Shown: positions 53,536-64,000 of the stretch, piece by piece
Layout: each line of letters starts with the position of its first letter
Position numbering within the stretch: position 1 is the stretch's first letter
Assembly: GCA_002633005.1 (NCBI GenBank)
Contig: NMRA01000323.1
Location: forward strand, 422,101 to 486,100
Origin: Phoronis australis
Lineage: Eukaryota; Phoronida; Phoronidae
DNA length: 64,000 bases
Reading direction: 5' to 3'
Translations under genes and position numbers: made by a program
Notes under the pieces: generated by a model
Told to the model about the DNA's origin: nothing
Databases searched by the model: none
Seen by the model: only the letters and a program-made list of their open reading frames with translations

Positions 53536-56500
53536 CTAAAAACACAAAATTTACATTAGATTTAAATCTAAAAGATACGCAGAAAACATCAGTTCTGCTG
53601 CTATGAATTTTTGTTGACCGCAAAATTTCTTTCGCACAGAAACAACAGAACTCAAGGCCGTGTGACAAACACGATTAAAAATCATTCTGCAAGGTAAACA
53701 AATGAAGCGTCAATTTTCAAAAAGTATTTCACAGACTCTACACAATTAAAAGTTACCTCCACAGAAAAATTCGTATACGTAATTCCTCCACTGGTTGTCA
53801 ACCCTAAGACCAGGGTGATACCCATCCCACAGGTGGCGACAAAGCAGCAAAACAAGGAGACGAACATCAAGCAGATTCCCCAACATGGTGTCTGGTACTT
53901 TGAGGCACCACCACCAAGAAGACCGACCGTGGCAAACTAATGTAAGCGAAAATCATTGTCAAAATAATTCAAAATAGATGTCAGTCGTATATGTACACAC
54001 GCTTGTCTAAGTATCGACAAAACTACAATTAATGCAACGACTCCTATTAATTGGATGTTAACGAAGTTACGAGGTGCCAAGCCTTAGATATGAGTGCTTA
54101 AGATCTATGCGAAAATACCAAAAAGTTCATTTGACCATGTTACGCATCATCGAGCACTCAAATTTGTCTCAAAGTTGATAAGCAAGACTGACACTTAAAT
54201 AAAACAAAGAGGTTCTGAAACGATAAGGATGACTATCGGTGCTTCGACAAAAACTAATGAGTGTTAATTTATAAGAAAACACTGAAATTCAGCAAAACAC
54301 ATACATGTAATAGGATAATAATAAGTTCAAGGAAAATGTTTTATCATGCATCAATAGTCAGATGACTTAATTATATTTAAAGGAGAGTGCCACCCGATTT
54401 AATTAGTCATTTTTACCGTCTTAATCGGTGTATATCCACATCATCTCGTACACGGTCGATCTTACCTCCCCGAGAGGTGTCGCGTTAAGCTGTGAGGAAT
54501 TAAAGGTGAGAAACGACGCAGAGACGTCAGTGGTTCTGCAGAGTGAGTGCCGCTATGGTGTGGTGTATCGTTCCCGCTTGTGCGAACAATGAAGCTGCGA
54601 GGAAAGCGGGTATATCGTTTTTTCGATTTCCTCGAGAGCCCATAATTCTTCGGAAGTGGCTCGCGGTGAAGAATGAAAAGTACGCCGTTAATATCAAGTA
54701 TGAGGCCGTGAAACTTCACCGTGTCTGTCGATCAATGGCCTGCAGTCGTCGGGTCGGTTGTTGATCAATTTTTGATTATGGAGAAATTGTAATTAGCAAT
54801 GAAAACATAAACAATTACAATTAATTCAAGGCATGAGAACATAACGTTTTATATAATCTGTTTGATGACTGACTCGTACGTCAGGCTTATGTTTGGTCCG
54901 ATTTGGGTGTATGATGCTTTCGGCACTTCTTTTTCTCAGCCTTAAAAACGTCATAAGCACAGCTCTGTTCAGATGCGGTGCAAAATCAGGCTTGTCCGTG
55001 AGACACATTTGCTCTTCTCCAAGAAGGCGCGTTTCACTTGCGGAATTTCGGGGCAGCAAACGCAAGCGTCAGTCGTTTACATTATCGTGCACTTAGCTCA
55101 CTGACACCATGATACGTCATTCAAACGGTTTTCGGAACTATCCGTTAGTTCCGTTGTCTGTACACGTTCAGGGAGCCTCTCTAATATTTTTTGATCAGTG
55201 TATTCGGTCTCGAACTGATAGCCCGTGAAACAGAACGATCGACCTGAGAAGTCTTCGTCGGATGAGCACTTGTCTAAGTCAGGATTGCGAATTGTCCCGT
55301 TGACGTTTGTTATTGTTAGTTCTGTTTCAAAATGAATTATTCTCACCCTAACACATGCTTATATAAAACTGAAACAAAGTCTGTCTCATTAGATACAATT
55401 TGTAATCCCTTGGAGAGTGCGTAAGTGCAAAAAATTTTGAGAAGCAAGCAGAAAAAACCACTGCTTTACCGGGTTTAGATGATTTTGAGAAGCAAGCAGA
55501 AAAAAACACTGCTTTACCAGGAGTAGATGCATATAAACTAATGAACGGGCACCGAGGACGTGTGAGCGCATGCTAAGTCAGTGTTTGATGACAGAAAGCT
55601 GCTTCGAAACAATAAATCGATTTTATATCATATGGTCAGATGTTAGGCGAATATTTATCTGGATATTCATATACATTATTCGAATCATTGTTACTGCACA
55701 ACTTTTGCCCTAACGGTTCTGTGGAAGGGTAACCTGACTTCTTGGTACTCGACGAGCTAGTAAGTAGATTTGAAGTTTCGCGGCTAATTCACCAAAAAAA
55801 ACAAGTGCACATGTTTTCTTTGGCTCACTGGCATAGTACTTTCGTGACTGGAAGTTTAATTTCTAACTTTGGCTGGTTTATGTTCGTGATGTCTTCAGTC
55901 CGGCCGCGATGGGCCTAATCAGGTTCGGAGCCATTGGCCAGGATAGCAAGCGTTTTGTGTGTTAAGAAGTGAAAAAATGGCAAGTCTAAAATAACAACAA
56001 ATAGCTATGTTCTCCTGTCTCTATTTCATGGACGAATAGTTTGAATTTATCACCGAACAGGCCCCAAACTCCCGCGACTGCGGAGCTTGGTAAATTGGCC
56101 TACCGAACTTTGTAGGCTACGGTACGTTCAAATACCTAAAAATCTGTAACATCGTAATAAAATACCATGTTTGTTCAATCACTCGATGTATTTGTAAGGG
56201 TCGAAATCAAATTTTGATGATTTATTGGTGTAAAACGATGAATTCAAGCGGTAAGCTGACACCAGTAAGCGTGTTGTGAACTAGTGAACAGACTGCATTC
56301 GAACCTCTGACGTCATTTTTTTAATTTCAACACCTCCATCTGCCGTTAGATGTCAGGTAAAAGAGTTGTACTTGCTGTTATCGAGTGGAACTACTCGATC
56401 TAAATTGATACAAACTAGGTTGTTTTGGGGTGGCATTCTCCTTTAAATGCGTCGTTTTGAATGTTTAGTTATTTCCTTTCATGTTATTGACTGCACTTGA

Positions 56501-58913
56501 TAGTCTTTCCCGGTTCAACTCAACCAGCAGAAAAATCTCTGATTGTTTCATGATGACGACTTCCAGCTTATAGACCGATCAAATGTTTTAGTTTCACTCT
56601 TTCACAGTGCTACGAAAGGTAGCACTGTGGAATGTTGTTTAACATACATGTATCTTCTCATTGGTTAAAGTAATGAAACCGACGTCATAACATTCAGTCA
56701 TTCCCATTGGTTGAAATCTGGGAAACCCCTTTCAGTTTACTGTTTCGTAGTACGGTGACCACCTTTTAATTGAATAGTTGTAATTTAGTAAAACGGGCAG
56801 TGATCGAAGTAAACAAAATCACGGAAATCCCAATCCAGTGGCTTAAGCCCAAAAAAGCTCAGTGCATAGAATGAATGTGCAAGTGGTGGCGATGTGATCG
56901 GTAAATTTCCGACCAAGCATGCGCATTGATGCAAACACACGGAAGTCCGTGTGTCGTTCATCATGTTTCCACAGGGCCACTTTTCAGTATAGGTGGCGCT
57001 GTGTCAGAGGGTAATGTCTCAACCGCTTGTCCCGGAGGAATCGACGAAGTCAAGTGGCGCGTGGCCACACGAAGGCAAGTTAGTTAATTTCAGTGTCAAC
57101 GTTCGTCTCGACACAATAACAAACTGTTTTATAACGAACATACAGTACATTCATGACGTTGATGCTGGTAATGAAGCAGCCTTGGCGCAAAAATGTATAC
57201 TAAGTGTAAGAGCTTTGCGCCGATGTGGGGGTAAAGAAGTGTTAAGATAAAATCCGACACAATAGTGTCATTAAAAACTACAGTTTTCCTTGAGTAAACT
57301 AAAAACTTATAATAAAATGAAACCAGTTCCGATAATTTGTTGTGACGTGTACGCAACCTCGTGAAAGAACAGCAGTTGATTGAAGAGCCGGCGAAAAAAG
57401 AAACTGGCCAATAGGTGACGCAATCTTTCATGGCTCCGAAAGCCGTCGCTATTTAAAAGATCGCTCCACAACTTTAGCCGCAGAATAACGGTAGAACGCC
57501 TTTTTTTCCAACACCGTTAAATAATTTAGTTTACTCAAGGAAAACTGTACGTTTTAATGACACTAATTTTTGTCAGATTTTATCTTACCACTTTTTTACC
57601 CACATCGGTGCAAAGCTATATAGTCCGGTTACCTATTGTCGTCAGGCTCCAAAGGTCGTCCGCCATCTTGTTTCGCGTGCAGCGCAACCACGCGGGACTT
57701 AGCGTTCCAATTTGGAGTGCTCGTCTGCACGTTAGGTACTAACTTATCGGAAGAGACACGTATCAAAGTAATGAGACAAAAAACCACTTAAAAATCAGTA
57801 GATTTTACTAATACACTTTTTTGTGCGTTTTCAGAAGGTGTTTTCGAATTTAAATTTTCTTCCGACGGGACACAAAACATGATCCAGGGTTTGTTTATGC
57901 AATGTATCTGTTTGTCCCAGGCACTAGTAGGATCTAGAAGGCCAAAGGAAAAATCCGCAGACAAATGCGATACGCTGGGTTCTTAACATTTTTGCCTCAC
58001 GCATTCACCATTAAACTGCATTGAAATGTTGTCCAATTGGCTTTTATTGGAAACCACAGTGCAGAGCTCAACATCAAAGCTTCAAATCGAGTTTATGTCA
58101 ATAAAAACAGGCTGTTGCAATTTTCATTACTTCGTTGGCCTTTTTCTGCATGTTTCTCAGTTTTTACAAAAGGGGGCAGCACATGACGACCTTAGGTGTC
58201 ACAATAAAATGGCTGCCGAAGGCAGTGCACATTTGAAATAACTCGGCACAAATTAAAGAAAACTTCCGAATCAATGAATGCGGTATATCTGTGAGAGTTA
58301 AATCGAATCCTATTCAGATCATAACTTTGAAGTGGAATAATTCGGTGAGTACAACAGCAAGTCGGTTTTATGCTTAGGCGGACGACCATTGGGTTCCCGA
58401 GTGTATTAGCAATAATTTTACCCGTCAGACATTCGCATCCCCGAACTGCCAAATAGAATCTGGGAGAATTTTAGGGGGGCATGGCCCCCTTGGCCCACCT
58501 CTAAGTTCGCCACAGGTGATAACGAATTGTGATAGTGGGGTGATAAGGGAAGATGGAAAGAGTAAATTAGAAGGAAAATGGAACCTTACTATTAATCCGG
58601 CGAATGTTCCAATGTAGAATAGTCTCAAGGTGTGTCTAGATTCTATAACGGATAGCGTGGACATCGAGGTCCCGATTAATATCTGAAAGGAGCTAAGACT
58701 CAAAATTAGCAGCGTTGTGTTGCTCGACCACACGCGGCTCACTTGAGGTTTCTGCGCCACGAGCTCAAACCAGCTTGTACCTTCATGTCTTGACGTTAGC
58801 GCCACAGTCATAAATGAACTAACTGTCTCAGATAATGTACCATCCTTTGTGGTGTCCTTTTTTGATCGTCTCCTTGTCTGCGGCGTCACTTTAGTTGGTC
58901 GGTGATGGCTCAT
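52495..58913 (-). CDS. Four-transmembrane protein with long Ser/Thr-rich tail (MS4A- or sarcospan-like topology), three exons
   Basis: CDS join(52495-53535, 53757-53936, 58590-58913), 514 residues, all exons in phase 0 with GT-AG introns (ATA|GTAAGG, CATTAG|TTT, GAG|GTAAC, TTTTTAG|GAG). The N-terminus (1-60) is basic and cytoplasmic in character. Hydrophobic segments lie at about 66-88 (LLILSLSSFQILIGTSMSTL), 97-117 (spanning the exon A/B junction), 126-153 (ICLMFVSLFCCFVATCGMGI) and 174-198. The TM3-TM4 loop has one glycosylation sequon, NFS at 164. The C-terminal 315 residues are hydrophilic, Ser/Thr/Glu-rich and without a recognised domain. Four helices with short first and longer second loop fit MS4A or sarcospan-like proteins, but no signature identifies the family. 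The start follows an acceptor-like TTGTTCAG 9 bases upstream of the ATG, so an upstream UTR exon is likely. The first intron (4653 bp) holds a THAP transposon and a MITE. Confidence 0.78.
53757..53936 (-). CDS. Four-TM protein exon B (residues 109-168)
   Basis: Sixty codons carrying the end of helix 2, a short loop (SKYQTP), helix 3 and the start of the extracellular loop (GGITYTNFSVE). Phase 0 at both ends. Confidence 0.8.
54555..54764 (+). pseudogene. THAP-domain fragment, copy 2
   Basis: MVWCIVPACANNEAA, then GISFFRFPREP and RKWLAVKNEKYAV, a good match to the THAP N-terminal pattern. The distal C-x2-H is altered to CRSM in this copy, and the frame ends after 69 codons, so it is a remnant of a transposon-encoded DNA-binding domain. 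Confidence 0.65.
54826..55346 (-). pseudogene. Decayed P2X7-receptor C-terminal-type (ballast) cysteine domain inside the THAP element
   Basis: In the minus frame from 55346 a leader (CFTGYQFETEYTDQKILE) is followed by WCQ-stop-AKC-x3-stop-TTDACVCCPEIPQV. This is the spacing W-C-x-C-x2-C-x2-M-x-T-x3-C-x-C-C-x-E of the P2X7 intracellular domain (Pfam P2RX7_C), with one Cys codon turned to a stop. After a one-base shift, CLTDKPDFAPHLNRAVLMTF and SHQTDYIKRYV fit the domain's second half. Two stops and a frameshift make it a pseudogene. The domain is also found alone in many invertebrate proteins, so this need not come from a receptor gene. Confidence 0.65.
57241..57590. mobile_element. MITE family M1, copy 2, with long inverted ends
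   Basis: The left arm (TAAGATAAAATCCGACAC, then AGTGTCATTAAAA and TTTTCCTTGAGTAAACTAA) is mirrored at 57524-57590, about 65 bp per arm. Length about 350 bp. Lies in the first intron of the four-TM gene. A second copy is at 19186-19478. Confidence 0.75.
57645..57720. promoter_or_regulatory. GC-rich patch with YY1-like CAAGATGGCGGAC motif
   Basis: The minus strand reads CAAGATGGCGGACGAC at about 57655-57672, followed by a GC-rich stretch. YY1 sites like this often lie just downstream of TATA-less starts. No exon is visible beside it. Confidence 0.25.
58468..58520. mobile_element. hAT-like terminal fragment
   Basis: GGGGGGCATGGCCCCC, then CACCTCTAAGTTCGCCAC, resembles the right end of the CAGTGGCGGATC family, abutting the donor side of exon A of the four-TM gene. 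Confidence 0.4.
58590..58913 (-). CDS. Four-TM protein exon A (residues 1-108)
   Basis: Starts MSHHRPTKVTPQTRRRSKKD. The basic leader is followed by helix 1 and the first half of helix 2 (LRLFYIGTFAGLI), which is completed by FATVGLLGGG of the next exon. That split makes the splice join convincing. Immediately left of the exon, at about 58468-58520, is a hAT-like terminal fragment. Confidence 0.78.
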
Positions 58914-59299
58914 TTTTATCCTGAACAAGCGCAGTCAGATCAACACTACAATGGTTGTAGCACTTACACGATTTAGCAGTGACAAAACACTCGAGGTCAC
59001 GCGCAACAGCAGTGTATTATTGAAGAATGCGCGTGCACACAGGGGACATCCGCCTCATCTGCGACTTGTAAAGAAATCACGCAATATGGATTCGCAAGAC
59101 ATCGACATGGTGAGGTGCTACCCAAAAGTTGCGGTAATTGGGTACTATCAGAAAACGCAATTAATTGAGAAATTCGCTGTCTAACTCTCAGTTTTTTAAT
59201 GTCAGTCACCCTTCGCAAATTTCTCTCTCTCTCCATTTCTGTCATTTTCCGCTATTGCTCAGCGACGACAACTGTGAAAAACCGTTGTAGGCCTACTGT

Positions 59300-59610
59300 G
59301 TTTTTTCATGATCATGATGAATCATGGATACACGGCTATGACCAAGAATCTAAGCAACAGACGTCAATATGAAGTCACCTGGTTCACCGAAGGCCGAAAA
59401 ATATTCAAAACCTCGCGAAGCCCCATATATTGCTTATTATACCAATTTGCACATGGAATTCGTTCCGGGACAAATTATTAATGGGGTCCAGATTTACTGC
59501 GAAGTTTTGAGACGGCTTTGTGAGAAATTTCGTCGCAAAAGGCCAGCACAGTGGGAAACAATGACAACGCGCCTGCTCGCATATCGCACTTAGTCCAGAG
59601 GGTTCTTGGA
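59300..59610 (+). pseudogene. mariner-type (IS630/Tc1 superfamily) transposase fragment
   Basis: Reads DESWIHGYDQESKQQTS (around the first catalytic Asp), then after a lost base KSPGSPKAEKYSKPRE, EFVPGQIINGVQIYCEVLRR and FRRKRPAQWE. After another shift comes DNAPARISHLV, holding the second catalytic Asp. These are successive mariner landmarks in the right order. At least two frameshifts are present, and the third Asp region (SPDLAPCD) is not found. The ends of the element are not visible. Confidence 0.8.
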
Positions 59611-59831
59611 TTCTAAGGTCACCGGAAATGGAAAGAAAAACCTCAACGAGACAAAATTTTCAACCGCAAATTCGTTACCAGTTTACCTCCTTATGCACGC
59701 GCTGTACATGTAACTGTATTTCATATTTGTATCCGACAGCTCGTTTATATATACGCCTGTAACCGGCAACTCAGGAAAGTATTCACGCGGCCGACAAAAT
59801 ATGTTGAGCGCGACGTAAACATATATCCACA

Positions 59832-59888
59832 CATTATTATCACTATTATTATTATTATTACTATTACTATTATTATTACTATTACTTT
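59832..59888. repeat. (ATT/ACT)n microsatellite
   Basis: About 57 bp of trinucleotide repeat, ATT with interspersed ACT. Confidence 0.9.
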
Positions 59889-59889
59889 A

Positions 59890-62800
59890 TCCAGTAACAG
59901 TAATTTCATTAAATGGCATTGTCCTCTGCCTTCAAAATGTCCACGGATGTGTCAAATGTAGCTTGTTGCTTACTGTTTCGCTCGGACAACATCAGCGCGC
60001 ACCAGAGCTTTTGAACATTCCGGAGTCTCCTGTGATTTTGATCAACTTAGTTTGAACAGTCCATTACAACCAAGTTCTCAATCAAACTGCTAGCGAAAAA
60101 CTCAGAAATTAAATAATACTTATATATGAGCAAATAGTGTAGTTAAATTGTTAATGAGATTTTTAAAAGTATTATCGCCAGTTGTTGTTCTAAACGCTAC
60201 TAATACTGAAAACCTTGGCGGAGAACACGGCTCCGCGCAAGACGGTTACTTACATTTAGTTCACCGCGGGCCTTGAATGGCTGAAATTCGTGAGACCAAG
60301 AAATTAAACAGATGACTGCGTCATGCTCTTGATACTAGAATAGTTCCCATCGTAGACATTCACTGGCAGATAATGAAACTGCACTTTCTTCTGCACACCT
60401 CTGCGTGAAGCGCCACCTTTCGGCCAATTTGCTTTTTTCCATCAATTCATCGCGGGTTTTTATTCTAAGGCAAAGGTTAACATTGACTGAAAAAAATTTC
60501 ACGTTAATATGTTTTGAGGTTAACAGTCGGTCGCGGCCCGGGGGTGACCGGGCAGTAAAAATCGAGCAAGGATGCTCGTTACTGCAATTCTGGTGAAAAT
60601 CGCAGTTTTGAATTCGAAAACTTTGTTGTTTGTTTAAAATATCAACGTGCATGGATTTTTTCTCTTTTCTTTTACTGCTTTACAATTTTACTGCCTTCAA
60701 AATGAGGCCGATCGATGTAAGTTTGCTTCCAAAGCGAACTTATAACGCACGGTCAGTAGACGGCGGGTAGTTGCCTATACATATATATGTTGATCCAGGT
60801 TTCACGCTTGGGCGCAGAGGAAAATACACTTACGGATGTAGAAAACAAGTTTATTTCTTACCGGAGTAGGTCCTTTCGCTGGAATTTCTCGTACCTTCGT
60901 GATGAGTACATGTAAGTGCACTAATTTACGCTAGCTGCAGGAAGTGCGGCGATAAGAAACAAAAGGTGAGTCGAAAACAACTTAACAGAATAACAACGGT
61001 TTTACGTTCAGATAGGGTATCAATGCCTTTTCAAGAATACCGTGACCGTCATTCAGGAATCGTTCTTGATTGAACTGATTCACGGAAATCAGGTAACGGA
61101 AATAGTCGATGATTTTCTGATTTCGGCAGAGGTACAAAGTCGTGTTAAAAAGGTTGTAGTTTGATAACAGAAAAGAGGAAGCAACGTTAATCATTATTTA
61201 AGTTGGTATTAATTTTAAAGAGTTTGAACTAGAATAGCCCTTGAGATAAGGTCGTTATCGTTGTGCACTCCGGCGAAGGAGAAATGGCAATGCTCTTTCA
61301 AAATGTCTTTTTAAGTGCCTGTAAAATGGCAATACATTGTGCGAATGCTTTAGGCATATTCAATAACTTGAATCGGTGAGAAAAATGGTTTTCTTGAGAT
61401 CAACTCCCAGCACAGAATTTAACCTAGAGCCTTTCGGCCGCGGTCGCAGTCAAACGCTTTGTTGGCGGAGGTCAATTTCTGGAAATCGATGATCGGCAAT
61501 GTAGTTTAAACATATATAACTGCTCAAATCACCGGACGTCACGGAACGTCTGGCGGACAAAGGCGAGACTTGGCCATTTGTAATAAAAAGTAAGGGGTTC
61601 CACCAAAACAATGACATGGGGATTTTGAAGCGTCATGATCGGTTTAAGGACCGAAAGGCGCATTTCTGGAATTATTGTTCTTTAGGATAGTTATCAGTTA
61701 CTGTGAAGCTATAAAGCAGTGAAATCCGCTGTTTTTGTGATTTCATTAAAATCGACGATTCCTGGCGTTGGCTTCCAGCCACTCGATGGGATATGAAATC
61801 GAAGCAGGTGAGCTTAGCAGCCATAAATTTAAGCTACTTGTCACAAAAGTTATATTTTAGCTCTATTGGCAAAACACCCGGACCGCAACAACTGTCGTCG
61901 TGGCTTCAGGCCCAGTTCTTAGGGTTGTGAACATGTCGCAGAATAGTGCTGGCCGGCTGACCTAGGAATCGCTGTTATTTTTTGTGCTGTTTAATACTTT
62001 TTTCTGACATCACTGTTCAAGTCAAAGCCAAATTGTTATTGATCGAGGCTCAGTGCGAATGAAATCTGTGAACATCTCGGCCCTAAAACCCTGTTACCTG
62101 AACTGGCTGAAGAAACCATGCAGGGTTGGGGGCTGAAAAGTGAGGGGTCACAGCCTTACTCGGATCAGTTGACGCGCAACCTCAGTGCTCCGTCCACCAC
62201 TTTTGGTTTGAGAAATTGCTCTTTTTATTCATTTCCTATTATAAAAATCGACTAAAAGATTCGTGATGCCTTCGACAACGAGTACGTGGCATGTGCCAAC
62301 TTGACAAATGAAAACGCGTATGCTTACACTTCGATCCTTATCTGGGTTTTAAAAAGTTGGGCAAGTCACGTTAGACAGCCCCAAAACTAAAACTCTCCTT
62401 AAACATGTAGTTTCACCGCTGGCTACTCCCCTTCACTGTTATAGTTTGATGTGGAAGATTGAAACACCTTCAACGTCTTGTCAAAATTCGATTATTTCCT
62501 TTTCACTGCAGTTGTAAATGAATTCTGTGCATAGATATGCGATACTAATACGGTTCATTGAAACTAGAACTAATATACTATGTCTGCGATTGAAACGTGA
62601 AATTCAATCGAAGTTCAACAGTGCACTAATGCTGGTTGCAGACGACGCGTGAATCACTACCCGCTTACGAGACGGTGATTCTTGTGCTCACATCTAGCTA
62701 GCCCGCATGGTTCTGGTTTAAGCTGGATTTTACCCGTTCATCCTGAAGCAAAATGCGACTGAGGTGGCAAATCCTACTTGAGACGTTCGTCTAGGTCCGC

Positions 62801-64000
62801 TCAAATTACATATCGAGTTGCAGCTAGGATACTACGGTACGACCAGCTGAGTGTTGTTTGATCGCTCAAGCTGTATCCCGATCTCTCCCATGTTTCTTGA
62901 CAATTAATGTCAACTTGAGTTACATCTTAGATTTTGTAGTGCCAATGGAAGCAGTAAACATTCTACACCGGCCAACTGTGACTGCTGTGTGTCACAACGA
63001 AAAAAATCAATGATCGACGTATGGTTTTGATAGGACTTCGTACGGGATACATCTTCGCCGCACTTGAAAACGAGGAAATCGGTGCTGGTCTCGCCGTAAC
63101 TTACTAGAGAGACAAGGTAAGCCTCAATTTCAAAGTAATTGTATCATGCGCGAGAGTGCGCATGCATTAATTGTACAGCGTCGATTGCAGTGCACACCGC
63201 GTTCGTACGAATACAAATTCGTTGGCCTTCCATAACAAAGCGAATTTACACAGAGGCCCAGACTAATGCGCAAACAAGTTACCCGAACTCATTAGCAAGT
63301 CACAGGTTTGGAGTTCTGTAAACAACAACCAGATCCCAACAATCGTATGGTTGCAATCGGGAACTTCGCAAGCAAAGAATCCAATAGATCGTACATTTGT
63401 TGTCCACATTGCGTGAAAATTAAAATGGTTTTGCTGTGAAGTCCATTATGTACTCTGCGAGGCCGAACATCTTGGTGAAATCCCATATGCAGTTCACTGT
63501 TTGCCTTGTGCGAATCGGCTTTGCGGCTTGACAATATAACGTACCGCAAATTTCCGCTTCAATGGAGCCCCGGTCAAGTTGCCTACGGGCACTTCTGGTC
63601 AAACTAGTTCCCAATGTAAATGTTACAGGTCATCGCGCTTCATCTACAATGTTGACCAAAACATGGGCGCTGCAGCACTGAAATAAGTAGGGGCTATAGG
63701 CCAACCCCCCTATGGTGCGCCGCCCAAAATTCCACTGTTGTGAAACTTGAAGCCGACAAAAAGAAATTAATTAAGTTGATGCACTGATCTGTGGTTCTTT
63801 CTCGACTTCGAGAAATAGTGTGATGAAGGGGAGGACAACGACTTAACAACAGCCTCGTTTCAGAGAGTTTCCAGCGCGCAGTCGGCTTCGTGCAATCCGA
63901 AAATAAAGCCAAGTTCCTGATAGTTGACTTCCCTAATATTTGGAAAGTCGCGTGAGTTGACTTGCCTGGTACATGTAGGTTAAGTAAGGCGTCAGAAAAT
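59890..64000. other. Right-hand flank, no gene recognised
   Basis: Moderate GC, with no coding similarity. The longest candidate is a 70-codon minus-strand frame at 60982-61194, which I could not relate to any family. The segment may include upstream non-coding exons of the four-TM gene. Confidence 0.4.

Larger units (their letters stand above)
54381..56442 (+). mobile_element. Kolobok-like THAP element, copy 2, with TTAA target duplications
   Basis: 2062 bp flanked by TTAA on both sides (54377-54380, 56443-56446), with inverted ends AGGAGAGTGCCACCC and GGGTGGCATTCTCCT. A THAP-type frame lies near the left end in plus orientation. The middle holds an antisense decayed cysteine-rich domain. 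TTAA duplication plus a THAP domain is the hallmark of Kolobok elements. No DDE core is seen, so this is non-autonomous. It sits in the first intron of the four-TM gene. Confidence 0.78.

Noticed and set aside
60982-61194. 70-codon minus-strand frame
   Set aside because: Composition is protein-like, but there is no family match, no clear splice sites and no promoter.

Overview
The window is nuclear DNA from an invertebrate animal. Three spliced protein-coding genes, all on the minus strand with GT-AG introns, one tRNA gene, and many short DNA-transposon and SINE relics support this. The intron-rich importin gene (24 coding exons, full length, very close to the vertebrate protein) and the repeat types suggest a slowly evolving marine deuterostome or lophotrochozoan. 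I cannot name the species. The sequence is a draft assembly: single N characters lie at 5585, 34990, 37670 and 41992, and there is a gap at 39338-39689.

Layout. 1-8600: AT-rich intergenic DNA with fold-back and hAT-like elements, an intact tRNA-Ala(AGC) at 4340-4412, and a GC-rich patch at 3466-3970 with TATA, CRE-like and CCAAT motifs. 8613-36936 (minus): the complete coding sequence of an importin-7/8 orthologue. I reconstructed 24 exons whose phases all join, giving 1035 residues. Its introns hold SINE, hAT-like and TTAA-type repeats. One block with exon 2 is present twice either side of a single N and is probably an assembly duplication. 37000-37085: probable IPO7 promoter with E2F, NRF1-like and AP-1 motifs. 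38457-39877: hAT-like inverted-repeat elements around the gap. 43071-44144 (minus): a BTG3/BTG4-type antiproliferative gene in two coding exons (233 residues), with a likely long 3'UTR to the left and a probable non-coding first exon and CRE/CCAAT promoter near 47880-48060. 52495-58913 (minus): a three-exon gene for a 514-residue protein with four predicted membrane helices and a long Ser/Thr-rich cytoplasmic tail, family not firmly identified. 59300-59610: a broken mariner transposase fragment. 59650-64000: no gene recognised.

The genes look like ordinary cell-biology genes (nuclear import, mRNA deadenylation/antiproliferation, a membrane protein), with no sign that they act as one system. 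The most unusual element is a 2062-bp transposon at 54381-56442, inside an intron of the membrane-protein gene. It has TTAA target duplications and matched inverted termini. It carries a THAP-domain reading frame on the plus strand and, antisense to it, a decayed copy of the cysteine-rich domain known from the P2X7 receptor C-terminus. A shorter, internally deleted relative lies at 49541-50942.
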